Notes: generated from the sequence alone by a model not told the origin. A DNA stretch of 59,957 bases from UBA3206 sp963623875 (GCA_963623875.1 CAVFNL010000032.1:1-59957); one strand, 5' to 3'; shown: positions 35,751-44,114, counted from the stretch's first letter. Numbers and translations are program-made.

Positions 35751-36183
35751 CTAATGATTTAAGATATTTTTTAGCATAATATTTTGCCATATCTAAATTT
35801 TGATCTAAATAGTTTCCACATTCTTCTTTTTTAGCACCAGGTATTTCACCTTCAAAATTTAATATAAATTTAAAACAATCTATAACATCATTTTTTATAT
35901 CTTCTATAGTTAGGGCACCTTTATATATTAAATAAAAGCCAGTACGACATCCCATAGGTCCAAAATACATTGTTTTATCACTATGATAATTTCTAAAGTA
36001 TGTTGCGGCTAAATGTTCTATTGTGTGAATTTCAGCTGTATTCATAACTGGTTCAAAATTGGGTCTTGTAACTCTTAAATCAAAAGTTGTAAAACTAAAA
36101 TTATCCATTGTATCAACTCTAGACACATAAAGACCTGGACGAAGTGTCATATGATCTACGGTAAAACTTTTTATCTTTTCCAT
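35743..36183 (-). CDS. luxS: S-ribosylhomocysteine lyase
   Basis: LuxS cleaves S-ribosylhomocysteine to homocysteine and DPD, the precursor of autoinducer 2. In these 146 residues the metal ligands His53 and His57 (HTIEH, 53-57) and Cys122 are present, as is the catalytic Cys79 in GPMGCRTG, with Glu56. Length is slightly short of the usual 150-160 but complete. The start shares a base with the metH stop, so homocysteine production and re-methylation are encoded side by side. The nucleosidase Pfs that would feed it is not in the window. Confidence 0.96.
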   Translation of the reverse strand: MEKIKSFTVDHMTLRPGLYVSRVDTMDNFSFTTFDLRVTRPNFEPVMNTAEIHTIEHLAATYFRNYHSDKTMYFGPMGCRTGFYLIYKGALTIEDIKNDVIDCFKFILNFEGEIPGAKKEECGNYLDQNLDMAKYYAKKYLKSLGD

Positions 36184-38519
36184 TATTTAATGTTCTCTTT
36201 TCGTAAAATTTCAATTAATTCAAGCGGATCTTTTGAATAATAATCCGCATTTATTTCTTTAGCGATATCTCTTGTGACTACGGCTCCACCTACAAAAATA
36301 GGACACATTCCATCTATTTTTTTAAGTTCATGAATTGTTTCTTTCATATTTACTACTGTTGTTGTCATAAGAGCACTTAATCCTATTGCAAAAGGATGGT
36401 ATTTATTATACGCATCTATTATAGTTTCTGTTGAAACATCTTTTCCAAGGTCTACTACATTATATCCATAAGATTGTAATATAACACATACTATGTTTTT
36501 TCCTATATCATGAACATCGCCTTTTACAGTTGCCATAATCATAGGTCTTGAATCAGTACTTGAACTTGGAAATTTATTAGTAATTTCTTTAAAAGCAATC
36601 TTCGCAGATTCAGCTGCCATCATAAGCTGAGGAAGATATATTTGACCTTTATCAAATAAAACACCAACTTCATTTAAAGTAGGAATTAAGATATCGTTTA
36701 TTAAAAACATTGGATCAGTATTTTCTAATAATTCTTTTGTTTTTTTTGAAACTTCATCTTTAAGTCCTAGTTTAACCATATCTTTTAGATTCATATCACT
36801 AGAAATGCTTTGTTTAATAACATTCTCCTCATTAGACATTTTTTCAATGTAATTTACCGAATTCTTATCGATATTATAGAATACTTTATAGGCGAGTATT
36901 TGATTCATCATATCAACATCTAGTGGGTTTATTATTGGCATATTTAAGCCTTTTTGCATCGCAAGTGTTAAGAATGTTCTATTTAAAAGTGGTCTGTTTG
37001 GAAGTCCAAAAGAACAGTTAGATACTCCAAGGGCTGTCCTTACTCCAAGACGTGTTGTGACAAGTTCTAGTGCATCTAGTGTTTCTTTTACTATTTCTTG
37101 TTCACTTGATGCAGTTAAAGTAAGTGTATCTATTATTATACGTTCTTTATTAATGCCATACTTATCCCAAGCATAATCTACAATACGTTTTGCGATATTA
37201 TATCTATCTTCTGCACTTTTAGGTATACCATGCGAATCAAGGCACAATCCTAACACTGTACAACCATATTTTTTTGCAATAGGGAAAACTTCATCCATTA
37301 CTTCTAATTCGCCATTAACTGAATTTAAAATAGGTACTCCATTAGCATATCTTGCGCCAACTTCCATAGCTACTTTATTTGACGAATCTATTTGGAATGG
37401 AAGATTAATTACTTCAAGTAATTTTTCTAATGCTTTTTTCATTGTTTTAGGTTCATCTATCATTGGTACACCAACGTTTAAATCTAATAAATCAGCTCCA
37501 GCGTTTACTTGTTTTATACCTTCTTCAATTAAATAATCAAAATTTTCATTTATTAACGCTTCTTTAAGCTTCTTTTTACCAGTTGGATTTAATCTTTCTC
37601 CACATACCTTTACATCTTCTATGCATAAAAGATTAGTTGATGATGCACATAGCGTTTTGTATGGATTTTTTGGCTGTAGTGATGGTCTTCCTTTTAGGGA
37701 TGAAATTGCTTTAATAAACTCAGGATCAGTTCCACAACATCCACCAAATATTGTAACACCTAGTTCATAAAACTTTTCATAAGCTTCTTTAAAATCAGTG
37801 AGTTTTAAATCATATATAGTAGCACCATTATGCATTCTAGGAAGGCCACGATTTGCTTGAACAATTACTTTGGTATGAGTTACACTAAGTATCTTTTTTA
37901 CAATAGGCATTAATTCCCATGGACCTAGTGAACAATTGACACCAAGAGCATCTACTCCAAGACCTTCAAGAGTATAAGTCATAATTTCAGGAGTAGTTCC
38001 TGTAAGAGTTCTTCCTGTTTCATCAAATGTCATAGTAGCATAAATTAACTTATTTTCTGAATTTTCTTTAACCGCAAGTATACAAGCTTTAAGTTCATAA
38101 AGATCACTAAATGTTTCAAGAATATAACCATCTACTAAATCTTTAGTGTATAATACTACTTCTTTAAAACATTCATAGGCATCATCAAATGATAAGTCTC
38201 CTAGTGGTTTTAAAAGTCTTCCTATAGGTCCTATATCAAACATTATTTTCTGACCTGAAGATCCTTCTTTTGCATTTATACATGCAGCTATAGCCATCTC
38301 TTTAACACTATATTTAGAATTCTTTAGTTTTATAGGATTAAGTCCAAATGAATTACAAGAAATATAATCAGCGCCTGCACTAGCGTATGCTTTATGAATA
38401 TCAACTATTATATCTTTATGTGTTATATTTAATTCTTCTGGAATATCTCCGGCTTTAAGTCCTCTTTTTTGAAGTTCTGAACCAAAACCGCCATCAAATA
38501 TTTCTATATTTTGTAACAT
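36183..38519 (-). CDS. metH: Cobalamin-dependent methionine synthase, activation domain absent
   Basis: The 778-residue protein has a homocysteine-binding barrel (about 1-285) with zinc cysteines in VNCSLGP (near 196) and GGCCGT (near 260), a pterin-binding barrel (about 300-545) for methyl-tetrahydrofolate, a helical cap (about 560-650) and a B12-binding domain with DVHDIGK near 665-671 and GLSALMTTT. It stops there: the C-terminal SAM-dependent activation domain of the Escherichia coli enzyme (about 1227 residues) is missing and is supplied by the upstream gene, which overlaps it by 16 bases. This split form is common in Firmicutes. Confidence 0.94.
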   Translation of the reverse strand: MLQNIEIFDGGFGSELQKRGLKAGDIPEELNITHKDIIVDIHKAYASAGADYISCNSFGLNPIKLKNSKYSVKEMAIAACINAKEGSSGQKIMFDIGPIGRLLKPLGDLSFDDAYECFKEVVLYTKDLVDGYILETFSDLYELKACILAVKENSENKLIYATMTFDETGRTLTGTTPEIMTYTLEGLGVDALGVNCSLGPWELMPIVKKILSVTHTKVIVQANRGLPRMHNGATIYDLKLTDFKEAYEKFYELGVTIFGGCCGTDPEFIKAISSLKGRPSLQPKNPYKTLCASSTNLLCIEDVKVCGERLNPTGKKKLKEALINENFDYLIEEGIKQVNAGADLLDLNVGVPMIDEPKTMKKALEKLLEVINLPFQIDSSNKVAMEVGARYANGVPILNSVNGELEVMDEVFPIAKKYGCTVLGLCLDSHGIPKSAEDRYNIAKRIVDYAWDKYGINKERIIIDTLTLTASSEQEIVKETLDALELVTTRLGVRTALGVSNCSFGLPNRPLLNRTFLTLAMQKGLNMPIINPLDVDMMNQILAYKVFYNIDKNSVNYIEKMSNEENVIKQSISSDMNLKDMVKLGLKDEVSKKTKELLENTDPMFLINDILIPTLNEVGVLFDKGQIYLPQLMMAAESAKIAFKEITNKFPSSSTDSRPMIMATVKGDVHDIGKNIVCVILQSYGYNVVDLGKDVSTETIIDAYNKYHPFAIGLSALMTTTVVNMKETIHELKKIDGMCPIFVGGAVVTRDIAKEINADYYSKDPLELIEILRKENIK

Positions 38520-39109
38520 GTGACTCCATCCTTTCTAAAATCACAATCTGAAAAATTAGTACACCCTACACAACTCTTTTTTGTTTTTTTTCCAATTGCG
38601 ATTATTCCAACCATTGATTTTAAGGGAACCATTAGCCCACTTTCTAAAAAATTAATACCTATTTTATGAACATCTAAATATTTAGCAATCTCTTGATTAT
38701 CAAGGAATGATGTATTTGTATATCCAGGGCAAAACCTATATGATTTTATCTCATATGGTAAATTGTTTTTTTCATATTCATTTGATACCTCTTCAATGTA
38801 GGCAGAAGCTACACAATCAAAAATAAGTGATTTAGTCATATCTGTTTTTTGATATAGCGTAAGTCTTCTATCAACATCGATACCAAGTGTCATCGCAACA
38901 AATAAATATGACGAGCATCCTTCTAAAAATTTAAGATAATTTTTGTTTAAAGTAAGAAAAGGAAGTATTTCATAATACTCTTTATAAATATATTTAAATC
39001 TTGAAATAGACTCAATTTCTTTAATACATTCATCAATTAAATCTAATGTTTTTTTATCAGGAACTATTTTTCTATATCCCAAATATTTAAAAATCAAGTC
39101 TTTATCCAT
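38504..39109 (-). CDS. Stand-alone methionine synthase activation domain protein
   Basis: The 201 residues match the SAM-binding activation domain of methionine synthase as a free protein. The recognisable core is YRFCPGYTNTSFLDN (a variant of the R-x-x-P-GYG motif), preceded by DCVASAYIEEVSNEYE and followed by GLMVPLKSMVGIIAIG. A C-terminal cysteine cluster (CVGCTNFSDCDF) is typical of these stand-alone versions. It would reductively re-methylate oxidised cobalamin on MetH. Position between metF and metH confirms the role. Confidence 0.88.
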   Translation of the reverse strand: MDKDLIFKYLGYRKIVPDKKTLDLIDECIKEIESISRFKYIYKEYYEILPFLTLNKNYLKFLEGCSSYLFVAMTLGIDVDRRLTLYQKTDMTKSLIFDCVASAYIEEVSNEYEKNNLPYEIKSYRFCPGYTNTSFLDNQEIAKYLDVHKIGINFLESGLMVPLKSMVGIIAIGKKTKKSCVGCTNFSDCDFRKDGVTCYKI

Positions 39110-39110
39110 T

Positions 39111-39992
39111 TTATTTCATTTCCTTTTGTAAAACATGTGAAATCTTATCACAAATTTCTTTTGCATTTAAATAGTTATTCATAATATATAAATGTATTCC
39201 ATCTACATCATTTGCTAGTAAATCTAAGATTTGAGACACTGCATAATTAATACCTATTTCTCTGATTGCTTCTTTATCATCCTTAAAACGTTCAATCATA
39301 GATCTTAGAGTAAGTGGTACTGCAGCACCTGTAAGTTTTACAGTACGTTCAACAGATGATTTTGTAGTAAGTGGCATAATACCTGGAATAATAGGAATAG
39401 TTATACCAATTTTTCTTGCTTCACGCAAAAACCTATAAAAATAATTATTATCATAAAATACTTGAGTTATAAAGAATTCAGCTCCAGCATCTTGTTTTTT
39501 CTTTAAATTTAATAGGTCATCATACAAAGTATCACATTCAATATGTCCTTCAGGATAACAGGCTCCCGCAAAAGAAATATTAGAATCTTCATGTTTTATA
39601 AATTCCATTAAATCTGTTGCATGTGCAAAATGTGCACAATAATCGATGTTTAAATCTTTGGGTTTATCTCCTCTTAATGCTAAAATATTTTCGATATTTT
39701 TGGATTTTAAATCATTTAAAACATTTATTATATCTTCCTTCGAAGATGGTCCTCCTGTAAGATGAGCAAGAGGTTCAATACCTGCTTTATTCTTTAGGTA
39801 ATCTGCAATAAGAGCAGTATTTTTACTAGTACTTCCTGCAGCTCCATATGTAACAGAAATAAAATCTGGCTTATAAGTTTTTACTAAATCTATAGTATTG
39901 TATAGTTTCTCTAAATCATCCATTCCACTCTTTGGTGGAAAAACTTCAAAAGATAGAGTTTTCTTTGTCTTTAAAATTTCTGATATTTTCAA
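39111..39992 (-). CDS. metF: Methylenetetrahydrofolate reductase
   Basis: MetF reduces methylene-tetrahydrofolate to methyl-tetrahydrofolate, the methyl donor for MetH. The 293-residue FAD barrel has the catalytic glutamate in SFEVFPPKS (Glu16), VTYGAAGST, LRGDKP, YPEGH, QVFYDN and PGIMPLTT. Length is normal. It is the first gene of the methyl-cycle operon and ends one base before the activation-domain gene. Confidence 0.96.
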   Translation of the reverse strand: MKISEILKTKKTLSFEVFPPKSGMDDLEKLYNTIDLVKTYKPDFISVTYGAAGSTSKNTALIADYLKNKAGIEPLAHLTGGPSSKEDIINVLNDLKSKNIENILALRGDKPKDLNIDYCAHFAHATDLMEFIKHEDSNISFAGACYPEGHIECDTLYDDLLNLKKKQDAGAEFFITQVFYDNNYFYRFLREARKIGITIPIIPGIMPLTTKSSVERTVKLTGAAVPLTLRSMIERFKDDKEAIREIGINYAVSQILDLLANDVDGIHLYIMNNYLNAKEICDKISHVLQKEMK

Positions 39993-40013
39993 AATAACAC
40001 CTCATTTATTCTC

Positions 40014-40043
40014 ATTATATCAAAAAGCTATAGATTATTCTAA
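40014..40043 (-). promoter_or_regulatory. Promoter of the metF operon
   Basis: Minus-strand -35 TTAGAA (40038-40043), 18-base spacer and -10 TATAAT (40014-40019) place the start about 15 bases ahead of the metF ribosome binding site GAGGTG. The leader is too short for an S-box or other riboswitch. Confidence 0.5.
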
Positions 40044-40193
40044 TAATATTTTTATATTTTTAACTTGATTTATCTAATATTTTTGATTTTAATTAAATTT
40101 TAAAAATAAAGTTCTAAAATTTTAAAAAATATGATTTTATTTTTAACATAGATTGATCGTACTAAAAATGAGGTGGTTATCCTTCTTCTTATT

Positions 40194-40412
40194 TTAGGCG
40201 TTTGAAACATTTCGTCCCCGTTTTAAATTGTGACCTCTCCATAAGTAGCTCCATTTAATATATCCACTTGTCCTATCTTTTAGTTTTGTTTATGTTCCAT
40301 CAAAAAAAGGTTGGTGATGATGAATTCAATGTCATATAAATAGAACCTTTAGTATATGCTATACTGCTCTTTTGACCACGCATCTTTTGTCGTAGTCGTA
40401 TACTATAATCAT
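40194..40412 (-). pseudogene. Decayed small prophage gene
   Basis: An ATG at 40412 with a strong AAAGGAGG site begins MIIVYDYDKRCVVKRAV and stops at 40359. Other minus-strand frames continue with AYTKGSIYMTLNSSSPTFF, then FDGT, then KDRTSGYIKWSYLWRGHN and a stop at 40194. The pieces line up as one gene of about 70 codons with two frameshifts and a stop. The family is not recognised; position at the downstream end of the prophage suggests a tail-end or late gene. Confidence 0.5.
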
Positions 40413-40435
40413 TTGCTTACCTCCTTTTGTTCTAT

Positions 40436-40459
40436 AAATAAAAAAAGCCTTGCGGCTTT
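40436..40459 (-). terminator. Prophage intrinsic terminator
   Basis: AAAGCC (40444-40449), loop TTGC, GGCTTT (40454-40459), followed on the minus strand by a run of T. It overlaps the stop of the 43-residue gene and precedes the ribosome binding site of the decayed gene at 40412. Confidence 0.7.
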
Positions 40460-40590
40460 CATTTTTTGTTTTGTTTTAAAAACGGATTATTTCTCCAATA
40501 ATGCCAGTCTAGTATTCCTGCTATTATAAATAATATTATAATTGCGATTATTGCTATCCATACCCACGTCATTATACTTAATAAAATCAT
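40459..40590 (-). CDS. Small single-helix membrane protein, prophage
   Basis: A 43-residue frame from an ATG at 40590 to TGA at 40459 encodes one membrane helix (about residues 8-27, very rich in Ile) followed by DWHYWRNNPFLKQNKK. A purine-rich site (GGGTGG) lies a few bases ahead of the ATG. The form suits a phage holin-like or other small membrane protein, but no family can be named. Confidence 0.55.
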   Translation of the reverse strand: MILLSIMTWVWIAIIAIIILFIIAGILDWHYWRNNPFLKQNKK

Positions 40591-40611
40591 AAAGACCACC
40601 CATCTTTCTTT

Positions 40612-40750
40612 ACTTAATATATAACAAATTTAAAAGTAAAAGTCAAATGCTCACGTGCATCTTTATAAATCGTTTTATTAAAACTTGCTATCTCGGTGCT
40701 TGATACGCTTGAATATGGCAGGTTGAATGATTCACTAAGTGTTAATGCCC
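40612..40750 (-). pseudogene. C-terminal fragment of a prophage structural gene
   Basis: Just after the stop of the scaffold-like gene, another minus-strand frame stays open for about 46 codons, from YNRALTLSESFNLPY through SSTEIASFNKTIYKDARE to a stop at 40612. It has no start and its 5' end abuts the odd C-terminus of the upstream gene, as expected if a deletion joined two genes. The parent gene is not recognised. Confidence 0.45.
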
Positions 40751-41212
40751 TATTATATTAAATAAAAACTTTGTTGAAGTGACTTTTGTTCCACTGAACT
40801 CTATTTTGGTTGCGTTTGTATCTTTCTTTGCTTCTTCTTTTTGCTTCATGAAGTTTGGATGATCTTTTACATAAGTTTCTAGGTCTTCATCTAGCTTTTC
40901 GCTTGTTTTAAATTTTGATTCGATTAAATTTAGGATATCTTCATCAAAAACGTTTAGACCTTTCTCTTTGTATTTCGCAACTCTTGAAGCTTTAGCGTTC
41001 GCATCTTTTAATCCGTTTAATTCATCAACTACCTTCTGGTGGTCTTCCTTTGAAATTAAATCTTTATTCTTCGCTACTGCTTCTTTTTCGGCTTGTACTT
41101 TAACTTCCTTAATTTGGTTGTTAAAGGCGTTTAAAATATTTGTAATTACCGCCTTACTTACATTTTCGACTCCTGCTTCTGCTAGTAAGTCATTGATTTC
41201 TTCTCTTGTCAT
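40742..41212 (-). CDS. Phage scaffold-like protein with abnormal C-terminus
   Basis: The 156 residues are charged and helical (DLISKEDHQKVVDELNGLKD, then ASRVAKYKEKGLN), the pattern of phage capsid scaffolding proteins such as those of the gp20/DUF4355 kind. The last residues (FLFNIIGH) do not resemble a scaffold end and lie at the edge of a suspected deletion, so the gene is probably truncated and fused out of frame. A ribosome binding site AAAGGAT is seen ahead of the ATG. Confidence 0.6.
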   Translation of the reverse strand: MTREEINDLLAEAGVENVSKAVITNILNAFNNQIKEVKVQAEKEAVAKNKDLISKEDHQKVVDELNGLKDANAKASRVAKYKEKGLNVFDEDILNLIESKFKTSEKLDEDLETYVKDHPNFMKQKEEAKKDTNATKIEFSGTKVTSTKFLFNIIGH

Positions 41213-41332
41213 TTTTAATCCTTTCTTTTACGTTCCTTTTTTTACGTACGTGCAACTCGCCACAAGATTAAATTGAAAGCATTTCTTTAACGTTGTAATG
41301 CCTCAACAAAATTTATAATAATGGCTACTGCC

Positions 41333-41431
41333 TTATTACTTGATTAAAAGCACTATAAGCGTTGTGATTTCTAACAATAATTGAATAAATAAAATTGTTA
41401 AAATATAAATCTTTTTTTCTTTCCCTTCCAT
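41333..41431 (-). CDS. 32-residue membrane mini-protein, prophage
   Basis: From an ATG at 41431 with an excellent GGAGGC site, the frame encodes MEGKEKKIYILTILFIQLLL, then one membrane helix continuing to LIVLLIK, and stops at 41333. Short single-helix proteins of this kind are common in phages. The strong start signal and the hairpin directly upstream argue that it is real. Confidence 0.5.
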
Positions 41432-41451
41432 TTATGTGCCTCCTAAATAAA

Positions 41452-41471
41452 AAAGGGCTACAATGCCCTTT
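41452..41471 (-). terminator. Prophage intrinsic terminator
   Basis: AAAGGGC (41452-41458), 6-base loop, GCCCTTT (41465-41471), then T-rich on the minus strand. It lies between the 101-residue gene and the 32-residue gene, about 20 bases ahead of the latter's start. Confidence 0.75.
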
Positions 41472-41479
41472 AAATGCCT

Positions 41480-41785
41480 TTACGCGCTTTCTTTTACAAC
41501 GTTCCCATTCTCATCTAGTCTATATGGGTTCCCTTCAATAAAAGCGATTGTGTATTCTTCTTTCCATCCTTCAAGTCTTGTTTTGAAAGCGTCTAATACA
41601 TCGAGTGCTATCTCGTTTTGTATTCTTTCTAGTGTTCTTGTTTCTTCTGATTCAAACTCAAAGTCGTATTTGAAGTTTTCTAAATCTTCAATAGCTGCAT
41701 CCATTCCTTCTAAAAAAGATTTTTGAGTTTCTGTAAGTTTTTCTAAAAGTGGACCATATTGGTTTAATATCCATTTTGTATCCAT
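41480..41785 (-). CDS. Hypothetical prophage protein, acidic
   Basis: The 101 residues are acidic and helical (ETQKSFLEGMDAAIEDLENF, TRTLERIQNEIALDVLDAFK) with no membrane segment. It has a strong AAGGAGGTG site immediately after the upstream mini-gene. No family is recognised. It is the kind of small structural or accessory protein found in phage late regions. Confidence 0.65.
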   Translation of the reverse strand: MDTKWILNQYGPLLEKLTETQKSFLEGMDAAIEDLENFKYDFEFESEETRTLERIQNEIALDVLDAFKTRLEGWKEEYTIAFIEGNPYRLDENGNVVKESA

Positions 41786-41789
41786 TTTC

Positions 41790-41906
41790 TCACCTCCTTA
41801 TTCCTGTTATAATTAATCCAATTGTGCACATTATAATCCCAGCCATTTCGGCTCCTAATACAATATTTAGCGCTATCTTTAGTGCTTTCATTTTTAAAAG
41901 TATCAT
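41790..41906 (-). CDS. 38-residue membrane mini-protein, prophage
   Basis: An ATG at 41906 preceded by GGAGGAG opens a frame beginning MILLKMKALKIALNIVLGAE and ending at TGA at 41790, with one long hydrophobic stretch (about 9-34). The stop overlaps the ribosome binding site of the 101-residue gene, so the two are coupled. Function unknown. Confidence 0.55.
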   Translation of the reverse strand: MILLKMKALKIALNIVLGAEMAGIIMCTIGLIITGIRR

Positions 41907-41924
41907 GTTCTCCTCCAAAATAAA

Positions 41925-41942
41925 AAGGACCATTTGGTCCTT
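41925..41942 (-). terminator. Prophage intrinsic terminator
   Basis: AAGGACCA (41925-41932) pairs with TGGTCCTT (41935-41942) around a 2-base apex; T-rich follows on the minus strand. It overlaps the end of the 60-residue gene and sits about 20 bases before the 38-residue gene. Confidence 0.7.
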
Positions 41943-42123
41943 ATAATGATTTAATTAACGTTATTGCACTCACAGCAAATGATGCGATAGCTATACCTAT
42001 TGCGCCTATTGATATTATGTTTGCTCTCTTGGCTCGTGTTTCTTGAAGCCTTGGCGTTATGTTTTCTGTCTCGAATTTATACATCTCGTTTTTCGCTTCT
42101 TCGTTTAAAATCAATTTATCCAT
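41941..42123 (-). CDS. Small membrane protein, prophage
   Basis: The 60 residues have a charged N-terminal helix (NEEAKNEMYKFETENITPRL) and one C-terminal membrane helix (about 38-58, IGAIGIAIASFAVSAITLI). The layout resembles phage hemolysin XhlA-like proteins, but similarity is only general. A GGAGGATG site lies ahead of the ATG. Confidence 0.6.
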   Translation of the reverse strand: MDKLILNEEAKNEMYKFETENITPRLQETRAKRANIISIGAIGIAIASFAVSAITLIKSL

Positions 42124-42151
42124 TTTCTATTCATCCTCCTTCCCAATAAAA

Positions 42152-42171
42152 AAAGAGCCGTTAAGCTCTTT
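42152..42171 (-). terminator. Prophage intrinsic terminator
   Basis: AAAGAGC (42152-42158), loop CGTTAA, GCTCTTT (42165-42171), followed by T-rich sequence on the minus strand. It separates the 113-residue gene from the 60-residue gene. Confidence 0.75.
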
Positions 42172-42182
42172 GTTTGTATGTT

Positions 42183-42524
42183 TTAGTCTTCAGGAAACGG
42201 ATTATTGTAAGACCAACGACTTTCTACTCCGTATTTTTCATCCATTTCTTTTTCAAACCTTTTATGCTCTTCAGCAATTTCTTCATCATATTCCACTTCA
42301 TCATCTATAATTGCAGGATCTATGTTGTTTTCTACCAAAATTTGGATTGCTTCTTCTCTTGTAATAGGCATATCTAGGTCATATTCTCCGACTATTACAT
42401 CTGCGATAGTATGTGGGTCAAAATGCCATCTATTTTGCGTATCTAAATATATACTGGCTATAATATCATTATCTTGAACTTTGAATAATTTTTCATCATT
42501 TTTTAAATAAAATTGTACTGCCAT
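42183..42524 (-). CDS. Hypothetical prophage protein
   Basis: The 113 residues are strongly acidic in the second half (DDEVEYDEEIAEEHKRFEKE) and have an N-terminal part with HFDPHTIADVIVGEYD. No domain is recognised and no membrane segment is seen. It starts 12 bases after the MuF-like gene with a GGAG-type site, so it was probably expressed with it. Confidence 0.6.
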   Translation of the reverse strand: MAVQFYLKNDEKLFKVQDNDIIASIYLDTQNRWHFDPHTIADVIVGEYDLDMPITREEAIQILVENNIDPAIIDDEVEYDEEIAEEHKRFEKEMDEKYGVESRWSYNNPFPED

Positions 42525-42536
42525 TTACACCATCTC

Positions 42537-43187
42537 CTACTTAATCTTATCAATATTTGCTGGTATTATCAAGTGTTCATTGTTCTTTTTCATTTCTTCG
42601 TTTATTCTTTCTTTTTCTTCTTCCAATGTAGTATCAAGCCTTAATTTTTCATATAATTTATGATTTATTTCTTTAACCTCTATACTTGATTGGGTATGAA
42701 ATTGTATTTCAACAAACGAACCATCTTTTATATATTGATTATTAATGCCTCTATATGAAGCTTTTGCGTTTCCTAATGTATTTTTGCATTTTGTTTGCTT
42801 ATAACCTTTTTTTATTAATTCATCATTGATTTTATAATAATCTTTTGTAAATGTTTCAGTATTTAAAATAAAAGTATATCGATTCCCATCGTGAATTTCT
42901 TTAGTAGCTTTTAGAATTGCTTCCCTTTCTGTAAGACCTTCTTTAAAAAAAACTGCTGCATCTGATTTAATTTTTCTTTTAAGACTTTCTTGTGCTTTTA
43001 GTCTAAATTCTAAACCATATAATTTAGTTTTTGTTTTCTTTACAATAACTTCTAAATCCGATGAAAATACAGGCTCTGCTTTCTTACATTCTTCGCATTT
43101 AATAATAGATTGCTCTATTGATATTCGTTCCATTTTTGACTCATAACTTTCATAAGTTTTCTTGTTTGTTTTCTCATAGTTAAGCAT
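42537..43187 (-). pseudogene. Phage minor head (MuF-like) protein, C-terminal part with Rel-like domain
   Basis: From the ATG at 43187 the frame gives 216 residues, but the same frame is open with no start codon for about 65 further codons to near 43440, so the N-terminus is missing. The C-terminal 110 residues (RYTFILNTETF, YRGINNQYI, VEIQFHT, KEINHKLYEKLR) match the domain that follows the MuF head-morphogenesis domain in many Firmicute prophages. The order of motifs parallels RelA/SpoT nucleotidyltransferases (GYRSLH, VEIQ-RT, EH). It may be a toxin-type or pseudo-alarmone domain. Truncated by the deletion described under findings. Confidence 0.6.
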
Positions 43188-43359
43188 TCTATCTGCTTCA
43201 GTATTTGGATCATATTTCCTGAACCTTTTAAGTGCTTCTCTTCCGTAGTCTCTATCAAGTGTGGGGTGCTTCTTAATAAGTTCTCTTTGTTTCTTTTGAA
43301 ACGCTCTTTTTTTAGCTGCGTATTCTCTTCTTCTATTTTCTATTGTGATTCGTTCTACG

Positions 43360-43890
43360 CTACCTACTGGATAATGCTCTAGGTTCGCTTTTTCTGCCGA
43401 TTCTAGGCGTTTGTATTTCCTTATGGCTCTTCTCGTTCGCCCTTAGTTTGTCAAAAATAGCGCCTAGAGCGCCTTGTTCCTCCTGTGCTCTCTCTTTCTC
43501 TTCAGTCATTAAATCTTGCACCATTTGGCGTTGTCTTTCGGTTTCAAGTCTTGCTCTTTCTTCTTCAAGTAGTAGCGTTGGATTTTGCCCTATGTTGTTA
43601 TGAACCCATTCAAGCGCCTTTAGGTCTCCTTTTAAAGCTTTGTTAATTTGTGCTAGAGCTATTGCCGTGTATAAATCAACATTGAGCCCTTTCACCTCCG
43701 CTATGGATTCTACTTCTTTTAGGTTTGCAACATCGCCCTTATGCAAAGGCTTTGCGATTAGAGTAAATAAGATGTCTTTCATCTCTTTGACTTTTTTACG
43801 CTTCTTTCCTGATGCAATTCCTGCCTTGCGCGCGTTGCGCGAGCGTTCATCGTGCGTTCGTTGTTTATTAAGCTCTTGCGGTGTTAACAT
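43360..43890 (-). CDS. Phage terminase small subunit-like protein, 3' end altered
   Basis: The 176 residues begin with a basic region (RNARKAGIASGKKRKKVKEM) and a helical core (VDLYTAIALAQINKALKGDL, ALEWVHNNIGQNP) seen in small-terminase or DUF5681-type phage proteins. The last 20 or so residues (from about HKEIQTP) are the out-of-frame reading of the next gene's DNA, so the natural 3' end has been replaced. A good AAAGGAG site precedes the ATG. A DNA-packaging role is inferred from family resemblance and position at the upstream end of the late genes. Confidence 0.6.
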   Translation of the reverse strand: MLTPQELNKQRTHDERSRNARKAGIASGKKRKKVKEMKDILFTLIAKPLHKGDVANLKEVESIAEVKGLNVDLYTAIALAQINKALKGDLKALEWVHNNIGQNPTLLLEEERARLETERQRQMVQDLMTEEKERAQEEQGALGAIFDKLRANEKSHKEIQTPRIGRKSEPRALSSR

Positions 43891-43960
43891 CTTATCACGC
43901 TCCTTTCTTGCCTCTTTTTAGGCGTTTTTCTTTGTTTCCTTTCTTCTTGTTCAAGATAAA

Positions 43961-43985
43961 AATAAAAAGGCTTTTAAAGCCCTTT
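43961..43985 (-). terminator. Prophage intrinsic terminator
   Basis: GGCTTT pairs with AAAGCC across 43969-43982 with a minimal loop, and T-rich sequence follows on the minus strand. It overlaps the stop of the fragment ending at 43984 and lies about 75 bases ahead of the terminase-like gene. Confidence 0.6.
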
Positions 43986-44100
43986 AAAACTTGCTAGTAA
44001 ATGGATCTATTACATTTTTATCAAAAACCATATTTTTTCTTGACAGCACCATCATGTATCCTGCGTGCGAACTATAATAAGCATCGTACCCTTGAATTTA
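43984..44100 (-). pseudogene. C-terminal fragment of a prophage gene
   Basis: A startless minus-strand frame reads IQGYDAYYSSHAGYMMVLSR and ends VIDPFTSKF at a TAA at 43984. It is in a different frame from the truncated ParB-like gene just upstream, so a deletion or frameshift joins them. Parent family unknown. Confidence 0.4.
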
Positions 44101-44114
44101 AGCGTATATTGGTC

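Noticed and set aside
39993..40150. SAM riboswitch (S-box) or T-box ahead of metF
   Set aside because: The predicted start is about 30 bases ahead of the gene and the AT-rich sequence upstream has no matching stems or motifs.
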